From: Solobacterium sp. UBA1789
Lineage (GTDB): Bacteria > Bacillota_I > Bacilli_A > Erysipelotrichales > Erysipelotrichaceae
DNA: 6,720 nt
Assembly (NCBI GenBank): GCA_002314515.1
Contig: DCGB01000045.1
Span: 1-6,720 of the forward strand
Direction: 5' to 3'
Shown here: positions 1 through 5,443 of the stretch, in pieces
Layout of the letters: each line of letters starts with the position of its first letter
Position numbering within the stretch: position 1 is the first letter of the stretch
Translations under genes and position numbers: made by a program
Notes under the pieces: model-generated
The model's database searches: none
What the model was told of the DNA's origin: nothing
The model's input: the letters and a program-made list of their open reading frames with translations, nothing else

Positions 1-35
1 GATTTATTTATAGTTCAATTCTCCATTTAATTTGT

Positions 36-242
36 TTATTTTATTTTGATAGTCATGAAAGCTGAATCAGTACCAGCATTTGCTGGTTTAAACTGTGCGC
101 CATCAGTTTCAGCTGAATCAGTTGGCACTGTGTTGCCTGTAGAATAATCCTGTCTGAACTGCTCAATATCCCATTGGCGTCCATAATCACCGCCTGATAC
201 CTTATCCAGTTCCTTTTGATTTAAGTCTTTTTTATTTGTCAT
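36..242 (-). CDS. Double-glycine leader peptide, cysteine-free core
   Basis: Encodes 68 residues. Residues 1-18 form a leader ending KELDKVSGG, the form recognised by the C39 peptidase domain of bacteriocin-type ABC exporters, so cleavage after Gly18 would leave a 50-residue core. That core (from DYGRQWD) is polar, rich in Thr, Ser, Asp and Ala, and has no cysteine, so it cannot be a disulfide or lanthionine peptide. It is the last of three such genes in tandem and starts 17 bases after its neighbour's stop. No Shine-Dalgarno precedes ATG at 242; a -10-like TATATA lies 7 bases upstream. The leader match is direct sequence evidence. A role as bacteriocin, signal or other secreted peptide is inference; I do not recognise the core family, and no transporter or immunity gene is visible in the window. 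Confidence 0.8.
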   Translation of the reverse strand: MTNKKDLNQKELDKVSGGDYGRQWDIEQFRQDYSTGNTVPTDSAETDGAQFKPANAGTDSAFMTIKIK

Positions 243-249
243 AATCGCT

Positions 250-278
250 TATATATTGTTTATAGTGTTTCCAGACAA
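250..278 (-). promoter_or_regulatory. Possible internal promoter for the third GG peptide gene
   Basis: Minus strand: TTGTCT (278-273), a 17-base spacer, then TATATA (255-250), 7 bases before ATG at 242. Each hexamer matches the sigma-A consensus at four of six positions. It overlaps the 3' end of the preceding peptide gene. If used, transcription would start at or next to the start codon, giving an mRNA with no ribosome site, which agrees with the absence of a Shine-Dalgarno here. Matches of this quality are common by chance in AT-rich DNA. Confidence 0.3.
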
Positions 279-499
279 TAGAGGCAAAGAGTTCTTGTCA
301 TTTTATTAGGTCTATGACAGGCAGGACATACCTTATATTCCTTGGAAGCTACGTTTGATAAATCACCTCCGCAGCCAGAACATCTATATAGAAACTGTGC
401 AGTTAAAGCACCACACGATGGGCATTCTCTATAATATGCTGTTGAACCGCCATTGACCTTCTCTAATTCTTCTATATCAATTATTTTCTTTTGTGACAT
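260..499 (-). CDS. Double-glycine leader peptide with two zinc-ribbon CxxC pairs
   Basis: Encodes 79 residues from ATG at 499, preceded by a purine-rich stretch (AGAAAGAAG). An upstream in-frame TTG at 520 would overlap the preceding gene and spoil the leader, so it is rejected. Residues 1-18 end IEELEKVNGG, a double-glycine export leader. The 61-residue core holds Cys26/Cys29, Cys40/Cys43, Cys58/Cys61 and Cys72/Cys75: two CX2C-X10-CX2C units of identical spacing, the layout of tandem zinc ribbons (CPSCG, CSGCG, CPACH, CLYC). The start codon lies 14 bases after the preceding gene's stop, so translation is probably coupled. A zinc-ribbon core on an export leader is odd, since such folds usually act in the cytosol. 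After export the cysteines could instead be oxidised or bind metal outside. Function unknown. Confidence 0.8.
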   Translation of the reverse strand: MSQKKIIDIEELEKVNGGSTAYYRECPSCGALTAQFLYRCSGCGGDLSNVASKEYKVCPACHRPNKMTRTLCLYCLETL

Positions 500-513
500 G
501 TTATTTCTTCTTT

Positions 514-759
514 CTAACAATCCTCTTCAGGTCCAAAAAATACACACAATTTTGAAAAGAATTCTATTATTTCTTCATCAGTTACCCCACCTTGCGTTAA
601 GGTATCTACAAGATACTTAACATCATCTATATCTGCCAGAATCTGTCTTCTCTTGTTTTGTCCATTTAAACGATAATAAAAGTAATCTTCTGTAACATAA
701 GCTCCACCAGCTACTTTTTCTAATTCCTCATCATTTAATGATTTCTTTAATGACTTAAT
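514..759 (-). CDS. Double-glycine leader peptide with apparent ATT start
   Basis: Encodes 81 residues if ATT at 759 initiates. The leader reads KSLKKSLNDEELEKVAGG at residues 2-19, closely matching the two downstream peptides. The predicted core (20-81) starts AYVTEDYFYYRL, has a charged middle resembling amphipathic helices (about 34-71) and an acidic tail with Cys72 and terminal Cys81. In this frame a TAA lies just upstream and no ATG, GTG or TTG occurs before the GG site. A strong ribosome site (AAAGGAG, 771-766) stands 6 bases before this ATT, the ideal distance. Either AUU is a genuine, deliberately weak start, or an ATG was lost by mutation or sequencing error. First gene of the peptide cassette. 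The leader makes the gene likely; its product's role is unknown. Confidence 0.72.
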   Translation of the reverse strand: MKSLKKSLNDEELEKVAGGAYVTEDYFYYRLNGQNKRRQILADIDDVKYLVDTLTQGGVTDEEIIEFFSKLCVFFGPEEDC

Positions 760-765
760 TTCAAT

Positions 766-771
766 CTCCTT
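766..771 (-). promoter_or_regulatory. Ribosome binding site that fixes the ATT start
   Basis: The minus strand reads AAAGGAG followed by ATTGAA and then ATT at 759. This is the best Shine-Dalgarno match in the peptide cluster. Its 6-base distance singles out the ATT at 759; the in-frame ATT at 765 directly abuts the site and is too close. Confidence 0.65.
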
Positions 772-800
772 TTATCAACTATATTATTTCAAAACTTTTA

Positions 801-935
801 TTACATTACTATTACAAAGTCATTTGATTGCCCGACAAAGCTCTTATTTAATTTCATAATCATACAAAGCTTTGCCACCGCAATATGCGTTCCTGTTTCC
901 TTTGGTTTTGTATAACAGAAATCATCAATAAATTC
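801..935 (-). other. Open stretch in frame behind the GNAT stop; possible gene relic
   Basis: After the acetyltransferase's TGA (938-936), the same frame stays open for 44 codons before TAA at 803-801. The text looks protein-like, with mixed charged and hydrophobic residues such as KPKETGTHIAVAKLC and KSFVGQSNDFVIV. There is no good start codon near its beginning; the internal ATGs would give only about 20 residues. The acetyltransferase already has a normal length and ending, so this is more likely the tail of a deleted gene, or chance, than part of that enzyme. I do not recognise the family. The rest of the gap up to the ribosome site at 771 is AT-rich and shows no convincing promoter or terminator. 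Confidence 0.25.
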
Positions 936-1499
936 TCAATCAGTAGGCCATTCTCTTTTTAATATTGCATACTGCATAGTATTTTCATATCTTGGTGTTC
1001 CATCTTCATTATTAATGAAACTGATAAATTCCTTAAACTCACCTTCTTTGCGCATTCCCAGCTTTTCACATAAATGCTGACTGGCAATATTATAATCCTC
1101 AGTATAGGCATAGATTCTTCTGGCACCCTTTTGACTAAAAAGATAATCAAAGAAAGCCCTGGCTGCCTCATAGGCATAGCCCCTTCCCTGATACTCTTTA
1201 TTTAACATCCAGCAGGGACTAAAGGTATCTATGATAGTATCTTCATCCGGATATGCTTCATTACTCTCCGGATATGCATCAATTTCACCAATAACTTTTC
1301 CCGTATCTTTGACAGTAATCGCAAAATAGTATTCTGTTTCACCTTTTCTTTTTTGCATTTCCCTTTTTGCATCCTCAAGTGTTTCAAGTTTCATGCATGC
1401 AAAACAGTTAACTGCCGGCTCATGTAAATATTCAAATACATCCTGGGCATCCTCTTCAACAAAAGGCCTCAATATAAGTCTCTCTGTTTCAATTATCAT
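936..1499 (-). CDS. GNAT family N-acetyltransferase, RimJ/RimL type
   Basis: 187 residues, full length for the RimJ/RimL-like branch of GNAT, which transfers acetyl from acetyl-CoA to an amine (protein N-terminus or small molecule). The N-terminus MIIETERLILRPF is the classic beta1 opening of this branch. The acetyl-CoA pyrophosphate loop is at residues 104-109 (QGRGYA) inside NKEYQGRGYAYEA. Motif B is recognisable around 137-149 (NIASQHLCEKLGM), with Asn137 and Ser140 in the usual places. It ends with the typical strand and tail (YAILKREW). ATG at 1499 follows AGAGG by about ten bases and lies 17 bases after the stop of the amidohydrolase gene, so the two are probably cotranscribed. The substrate cannot be told from sequence. 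No visible link to the downstream peptide genes other than orientation. Confidence 0.88.
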   Translation of the reverse strand: MIIETERLILRPFVEEDAQDVFEYLHEPAVNCFACMKLETLEDAKREMQKRKGETEYYFAITVKDTGKVIGEIDAYPESNEAYPDEDTIIDTFSPCWMLNKEYQGRGYAYEAARAFFDYLFSQKGARRIYAYTEDYNIASQHLCEKLGMRKEGEFKEFISFINNEDGTPRYENTMQYAILKREWPTD

Positions 1500-1516
1500 T
1501 TATAATTATCCTCTTA

Positions 1517-2617
1517 CTATCTGCTAACAAAAAGTCTGGCAAAACGATATAAAACCTCAGAACCATCTGTTAATGCTTCCGTATCAAAAGTCATCTTAGG
1601 ATTATGAAGACCCGGTGTCAGATTAGCACCAACGCCAATATAAGCCGTCTTATAGCCACCAATAGTACTAAAGAAATGGAAATCCTCACTACCCGAATTT
1701 AAGACAGAAGGCTTAATCTTAACAACGCCATCCATAGCTTCTTCAACCAGTTTTGACATTTCTTCATCCAGTTGAGCTGCATCACATCTGGCTAATTCAA
1801 CAATCTCAGCCCTGGTACCATTGGCAAGGGCTCCGTAATTAATCGCATCCTTAACCTTTTTTAATAAAGAATCCATAAGCTCATTAGACTGAGCCCTGAT
1901 ATCAACCGCAAAAGTCAATTCATAAGGAATAATATTAGTTGCTGCACTCTGGGCATTTATTTGAGTAACCTTAGCCGAATAAGGAATCTGCGGATTTTCA
2001 TATATCGCATTAATTGAATTAATAATCATAGCTGCCGCATTGATTGGATTAGACCCCTGATGAGGCTGTGCCGCATGACAACTCTTGCCACTTATCTTAA
2101 CTCTTAAGACTACATTAGCCGAATGAAGCAGTCTGGCCACACCCTCATGTAATACAGCATCCTGCATTGGTCTTAGATGACAGCCAATAATACCATCAAC
2201 ACCATCAATTTCTCCACTATCCAGTAATAATTTTGCTCCACCAAGTTTTTCCTCAGCTGGCTGAAAAACAAAACGAATCTCACCCTTATCAAGACCCTCA
2301 TCAGCCAGTTTCTTAGCTGCAGCCAAAACCATAGCACTATGACCATCATGACCACAGGCATGAATAGCCTGAATATTGCCATTTTCATCAGGAAAAGGCA
2401 AGGCATCCATATCCGCCCGTATAGCCAGAATTGGACCAGCTGTCTTACCACGCAAGATGCCAACTACAGCTGTTGTATCCTTAATATTTGAATGAACCTC
2501 TAAACCAAGACGCTTAAGTTCATCAGCAATATATTCTGAAGTCTTATATTCTTTCCAGCTCAATTCCGGTATTTGATGAAGATAATCAAAATATTCCTGT
2601 GCAATATTATTATTCAT
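1517..2617 (-). CDS. M20D family amidohydrolase, AmhX-like
   Basis: 366 residues from ATG at 2617. A second in-frame ATG at 2623 is only 2 bases from the ribosome site AGAGGA, whereas 2617 has proper spacing. This is a dimetal hydrolase of the M20D group, which cleaves N-acyl or amide bonds of amino-acid derivatives or small peptides in the cytosol. Visible metal and catalytic residues are Cys88/His90 in HACGHDGHSA, Glu122-Glu123 in QPAEE, His147 in GCHLRP and His338 in TPGLHNPKMTFD; GSEDFHFF (309-316) is also conserved. The dimerisation (lid) domain lies at roughly 170-280. The HLRP and LTPGLHNP variants resemble Bacillus AmhX more than HipO or IAA-amino-acid hydrolases, as far as I recall those sequences. 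It precedes the acetyltransferase gene by 17 bases, which suggests paired deacylation and acylation, but that is speculative. Confidence 0.88.
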   Translation of the reverse strand: MNNNIAQEYFDYLHQIPELSWKEYKTSEYIADELKRLGLEVHSNIKDTTAVVGILRGKTAGPILAIRADMDALPFPDENGNIQAIHACGHDGHSAMVLAAAKKLADEGLDKGEIRFVFQPAEEKLGGAKLLLDSGEIDGVDGIIGCHLRPMQDAVLHEGVARLLHSANVVLRVKISGKSCHAAQPHQGSNPINAAAMIINSINAIYENPQIPYSAKVTQINAQSAATNIIPYELTFAVDIRAQSNELMDSLLKKVKDAINYGALANGTRAEIVELARCDAAQLDEEMSKLVEEAMDGVVKIKPSVLNSGSEDFHFFSTIGGYKTAYIGVGANLTPGLHNPKMTFDTEALTDGSEVLYRFARLFVSR

Positions 2618-2624
2618 GGGCATG

Positions 2625-2630
2625 TCCTCT
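2625..2630 (-). promoter_or_regulatory. Ribosome binding site of the amidohydrolase gene
   Basis: Minus strand AGAGGA stands 7 bases before ATG at 2617 but only 1-2 bases before ATG at 2623, so it favours the inner start and removes two residues (Met-Pro) from the longest reading. Confidence 0.6.
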
Positions 2631-2650
2631 TATACCATTTACTTTATCAT

Positions 2651-2674
2651 AAAAAACTCTGAATAATCAGAGTT
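2651..2674 (-). terminator. Rho-independent terminator after the mnmG operon
   Basis: Minus strand: an 8-bp perfect stem AACTCTGA / TCAGAGTT with a TTAT loop, followed by a run of T (six in a row, two of them in the stem). The TGA stop of the SGNH hydrolase gene (2669-2667) lies inside the first arm, so terminator and coding end overlap. It separates the Hpt-like/mnmG/SGNH operon from the amidohydrolase gene, which must have its own promoter or depend on readthrough. The stem is AT-containing, so termination may be partial. Confidence 0.75.
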
Positions 2675-3221
2675 CAATCGCTTCCTTAATCAGCTGCGCA
2701 ATATACATTGAAGCAGCCTCAGATGGATGATAATTATCATCCTCATAAAGATGAATAAGCTTACGCATCCTATCAAAAGCTAAACCGACATCAATGACTC
2801 CAGCACCATTTCTCAATGCTGCCCCATGATAGGCATCATATAAACCCTTAGATAATTCATCATAAGACAAGCCTGTATCATTTAACTTAGCTGTACCCTC
2901 TTCATAAGCCCAGGTTGCATATAATAAGGGCTTAGCCCCATTTTCTTTAATCAGCTTACACAACTGATCAACAGAATCATCAAAACACTTCTTATCACCC
3001 ACCGGACAGAAAGACTGTTCCTGCAAAATGACATAATCCCATTTCTCATTCTTTAAAGCAGCCAGTGTCTTAGCACCCATTTCTTCTTTGGGATCAAGAT
3101 GCTCATAAAGATAGCCACCTGGTCTGGTGTGGGAAACAACCTCAAAACCACTGATTTCCTTCAAAATAAGGGGCATATCATGATAATATGTAAAACTATT
3201 TCCTAACAGTAAAACTCTCAT
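2667..3221 (-). CDS. SGNH/GDSL-type hydrolase
   Basis: 184 residues. The fold is that of SGNH hydrolases (esterases, lipases, deacetylases) in its compact form without signal peptide, so probably cytosolic. Block I is LLLGNSFTYY (residues 4-13) with nucleophile Ser9 and GNS in place of GDS. Block II glycine is in RPGG (33-36). Block III corresponds to ILQEQS (65-70), with Gln where classic members have Asn. Block V is DNYHPS (162-167), giving Asp162 and His165 of the triad. The GNSF/LQEQS/HPS set matches the poorly characterised group of GNS-type SGNH proteins; the substrate is unknown. ATG overlaps the mnmG stop as ATGA, showing translational coupling, and a terminator stem covers its stop codon. 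Nothing in it links chemically to tRNA modification. Confidence 0.85.
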   Translation of the reverse strand: MRVLLLGNSFTYYHDMPLILKEISGFEVVSHTRPGGYLYEHLDPKEEMGAKTLAALKNEKWDYVILQEQSFCPVGDKKCFDDSVDQLCKLIKENGAKPLLYATWAYEEGTAKLNDTGLSYDELSKGLYDAYHGAALRNGAGVIDVGLAFDRMRKLIHLYEDDNYHPSEAASMYIAQLIKEAIEL

Positions 3222-5077
3222 TTTTCATTTTTCCTCTTTAAATAAATAGCCAAAACCTGAACATCCGAAGGATTAATACCCGAAATACGTGAAGCCTGAC
3301 CCAAAGTAAAAGGCTTAACCTTATCTAGCTTCTGTCTGGCCTCCAGGGAAAGATTATCCATATGCAGATAATCAATATCCTGAGGTAGCTTCAGCTTATC
3401 CATCTTCAACATACGCTCAGCTTCCTTGAATGCCTTATCAATATAACCCGCATAGCGAATCTCAATCTGTGTCTGCTCAATGATTTCTCTATCTTCTTCC
3501 TTTTCCAGATATTTCAATAATTCCCTTAATTCAACCTTTGGCCTTCTAGCCAGATCCAGGGCATTGTGTGAAAGATCAGGTCTTTCTTCATAATCCAAAG
3601 AATTCAGATAATCATTAATACCTGTCTGATAAGAAATCTTGGCTTCAGCCAGATATTCTTTCAATTCCCTGATTTTCTCAATCTTATTTAAATATTTCTG
3701 ATATCTGTCTTCAGAAATCAGTTTATTCTCATAACCATATTTTAATAAACGCTGATCAGCATTATCATGTCTCATCAATAGACGATATTCAGCTCTGGAA
3801 GTCAATAAACGATAAGGTTCCTTGGTACCCTTGGTAACCAGATCATCAATCATAACCCCAATATATGCCTCATCACGACCCAGGACAAAAGGCTCCTCAT
3901 TATCCAGTTTACGACGGGCATTAATTCCTGCCATAATACCCAAACCTGCAGCCTCCTCATAACCCGAGGTACCAAGAATCTGACCACTGATAAAAAGACC
4001 ATTGATGTCCTTTAATTCCAGATTAGCCTTCACCTGCAAAGGATCAACCGCATCATATTCAATCGCATAGGCATACTTAACAATCTTGGCATTCTCCAGA
4101 CCAATCAGACTATGAACCATTTCCTCCTGGACATCTCTTGGCATTGAAGTAGAAAAACCCTGAACATAGGTTAATTCATTATCTGCTGTCAAAGGCTCAA
4201 GAAACAGCTGATGACGCTCCTTATCCGCAAAACGCACAACCTTATCCTCAATAGAAGGACAATAACGGGGACCAACACCCTTGACAACTCCCGAATACAT
4301 GGAAGACTTATGTAAATTCTCCCTGATGATTTCCAGAGTTCTTGGCGTTGTATAAGTCAAATGACAGGGATACTGTTCTTCAAAAGGTCTGATACTCTCA
4401 GTTTCTTCCGAAAAACGAATAAAAGAATTTGTGCCCGGTTCATATTGAGTCTTGGAAAAATCAATAGAAGAAGTCAAAACACGCTGAGGAGTTCCGGTTT
4501 TCAGACGGAATAAAGTGATATCCAGTTTCCTCAAAGACTCACTTAAATTCTTAGTCGTTGGCTCATCATCCGGACCACCTGGTGTAACTTCTGCTGAAAT
4601 CAGACGACAGGAATCCATATAAGTACCCGTTGTCAATATACAAACCGAAGCTTCAATCAATCCCTTATTCTGTAAACGAACAGCCTTAAAAATCTTATTA
4701 TCACAGATAACTTCTTCACAGATATCCTCAACGACTTCAAGATTAGCTGTATGCAGACACAAATCCTGCATCATTAAAGAATACGCTTCCTTATCCGACT
4801 GCACACGCATACTCCAGACACCCGGACCCTTGGTCGTATTCAACATCTTAAACTGCAAAGCCGTCTTATCAGCCACCTTAGGCATCACACCACCCAAGGC
4901 ATCAATTTCTCTTACAACAATACCCTTAGCCGGACCACCAATTGAAGGATTACAAGGCATATTGGCAATATTCTTAATACTAATTGTCACCAAAGCTGTC
5001 TTCTTACCCGCATGAGCCAAAGCCATTGCTGCCTCAACACCCGCATGGCCAGCACCAACTACGATCGCATCATACAT
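3218..5077 (-). CDS. mnmG: tRNA U34 carboxymethylaminomethyl-modifying enzyme MnmG (GidA)
   Basis: 619 residues, close to the 620-630 usual for the family. With MnmE it installs the cmnm5 (or nm5) group on uridine 34 of tRNAs reading split codon boxes, using FAD, NADH, a folate-derived carbon and glycine or ammonium. Seen here: the FAD dinucleotide fold VVGAGHAGVEAA (6-17); the signature PCNPSIGGPAKG (41-52) with conserved Cys42; TGTPQR (195-199 region); VGPRYCPSIEDK (268-279) with conserved Cys273; LFISGQILGTSGYEEAAGLG (361-380); the TSRAEYRLLMRHDNAD motif (426-441); and the C-terminal tRNA/MnmE-binding helical region ending GQASRISGINPSDV. Start ATG at 5077 has AGGAG 8 bases upstream and overlaps the preceding gene by 8 bases. 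mnmE is not adjacent, unlike in many Firmicutes, so the gene sits in an unusual neighbourhood. Confidence 0.97.
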   Translation of the reverse strand: MYDAIVVGAGHAGVEAAMALAHAGKKTALVTISIKNIANMPCNPSIGGPAKGIVVREIDALGGVMPKVADKTALQFKMLNTTKGPGVWSMRVQSDKEAYSLMMQDLCLHTANLEVVEDICEEVICDNKIFKAVRLQNKGLIEASVCILTTGTYMDSCRLISAEVTPGGPDDEPTTKNLSESLRKLDITLFRLKTGTPQRVLTSSIDFSKTQYEPGTNSFIRFSEETESIRPFEEQYPCHLTYTTPRTLEIIRENLHKSSMYSGVVKGVGPRYCPSIEDKVVRFADKERHQLFLEPLTADNELTYVQGFSTSMPRDVQEEMVHSLIGLENAKIVKYAYAIEYDAVDPLQVKANLELKDINGLFISGQILGTSGYEEAAGLGIMAGINARRKLDNEEPFVLGRDEAYIGVMIDDLVTKGTKEPYRLLTSRAEYRLLMRHDNADQRLLKYGYENKLISEDRYQKYLNKIEKIRELKEYLAEAKISYQTGINDYLNSLDYEERPDLSHNALDLARRPKVELRELLKYLEKEEDREIIEQTQIEIRYAGYIDKAFKEAERMLKMDKLKLPQDIDYLHMDNLSLEARQKLDKVKPFTLGQASRISGINPSDVQVLAIYLKRKNEK

Positions 5078-5405
5078 AATAAATACTCCTAATGCGCTTA
5101 TAAACCACTATCATCTCATCATAATGCGCAATCACATCATTATATAATTCACTCTCCAGATCCTCATATACTTCCATCAAAGCAATATAAAGAGGATAAA
5201 GACAAAGATCCTGTGCCAGGATATACAAACCCTTAATCGCATCCTTGGCCATCGCAAAATCATTATCAGCCAGATAAGTTTTAACTTCATCAAAGAAAGG
5301 ATCACCTAAATAAAACTTAACAGCCTCCTCATAATCATTAATATTCTTAAACTTACTAATGATCAGATCATAATCTAAACCTGCACTTGCATATTTCTTT
5401 TTCAC
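5070..5405 (-). CDS. Hpt-like helical protein lacking the phospho-accepting histidine
   Basis: 111 residues from GTG at 5405; a TTG at 5423 would add six residues. The GTG is preferred because a perfect TATAAT sits 6 bases upstream of it and TTG would fall inside the promoter. Small single-domain Hpt proteins of Firmicutes typically read roughly GGDYE... LxDPSFEEL... GDYEEAFRAAHTLKG...NLG...LYE. Here the same pattern appears ungapped: GLDYDLI, YLGDPFFDEVKTYL (32-45), DFAMAKDAIKGLYILAQDLCLYPLY. The His position is Lys58 (AIKG for AHTL), and the following Lys is Tyr. It is therefore probably a pseudo-Hpt that binds a kinase or receiver without passing phosphate. The family match is from memory of the pattern, not a search. 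It overlaps mnmG by 8 bases and leads that operon. No signal peptide or membrane segment. Confidence 0.7.
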   Translation of the reverse strand: MKKKYASAGLDYDLIISKFKNINDYEEAVKFYLGDPFFDEVKTYLADNDFAMAKDAIKGLYILAQDLCLYPLYIALMEVYEDLESELYNDVIAHYDEMIVVYKRIRSIYYV

Positions 5406-5443
5406 TAATTCATTATAGCTCAAATTAAGGCTATAATTATTCT
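5406..5443. promoter_or_regulatory. Symmetric divergent promoter, Hpt-like/mnmG operon and HAD gene
   Basis: An 8-bp perfect inverted repeat, ATTATAGC (5412-5419) and GCTATAAT (5430-5437), with a 10-base centre. Each arm contains a perfect outward-facing TATAAT: 5432-5437 on the plus strand, 6 bases before ATG at 5444, and 5417-5412 on the minus strand, 6 bases before GTG at 5405. The -35 regions are poor (TTCATT at 17 bases for the plus direction) and would overlap the opposite -10, so polymerase binding should be mutually exclusive. The spacing predicts transcripts starting at or next to the start codons. The repeat could also be an operator. Confidence 0.55.

Noticed and set aside
500..520. 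TTG start at 520 for the zinc-ribbon peptide
   Set aside because: Would overlap the preceding gene and prepend MLERRNN to a leader that otherwise aligns from ATG at 499.
760..860. Sigma-A promoter for the peptide cassette, e.g. TTGTCG with TAATAG 18 bases on
   Set aside because: Boxes are weak and several equally poor alternatives exist in this AT-rich stretch. The cassette may be read from the upstream genes.
840..885. Self-complementary CAAAGCTTTG and repeated CTTTGT words
   Set aside because: No loop, no T run and irregular spacing (29 and 21 bases); looks like chance.
959..1177. Minus-strand open frame of 72 codons within the acetyltransferase gene
   Set aside because: Lies wholly within a clear GNAT gene in another frame and has no recognisable domain.
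2173..2463. Minus-strand open frame of 96 codons within the amidohydrolase gene
   Set aside because: Shadow of the M20D gene in another frame. The apparent hydrophobicity comes from frame-shifted codons.
4830..5015. Plus-strand open frame of 61 codons opposite mnmG
   Set aside because: Antisense to the highly conserved N-terminus of MnmG; no ribosome site and no independent support.
5406..5423. TTG start at 5423 for the Hpt-like protein
   Set aside because: No ribosome site, lies upstream of the perfect TATAAT, and extends beyond where the Hpt pattern begins. Not fully excluded.
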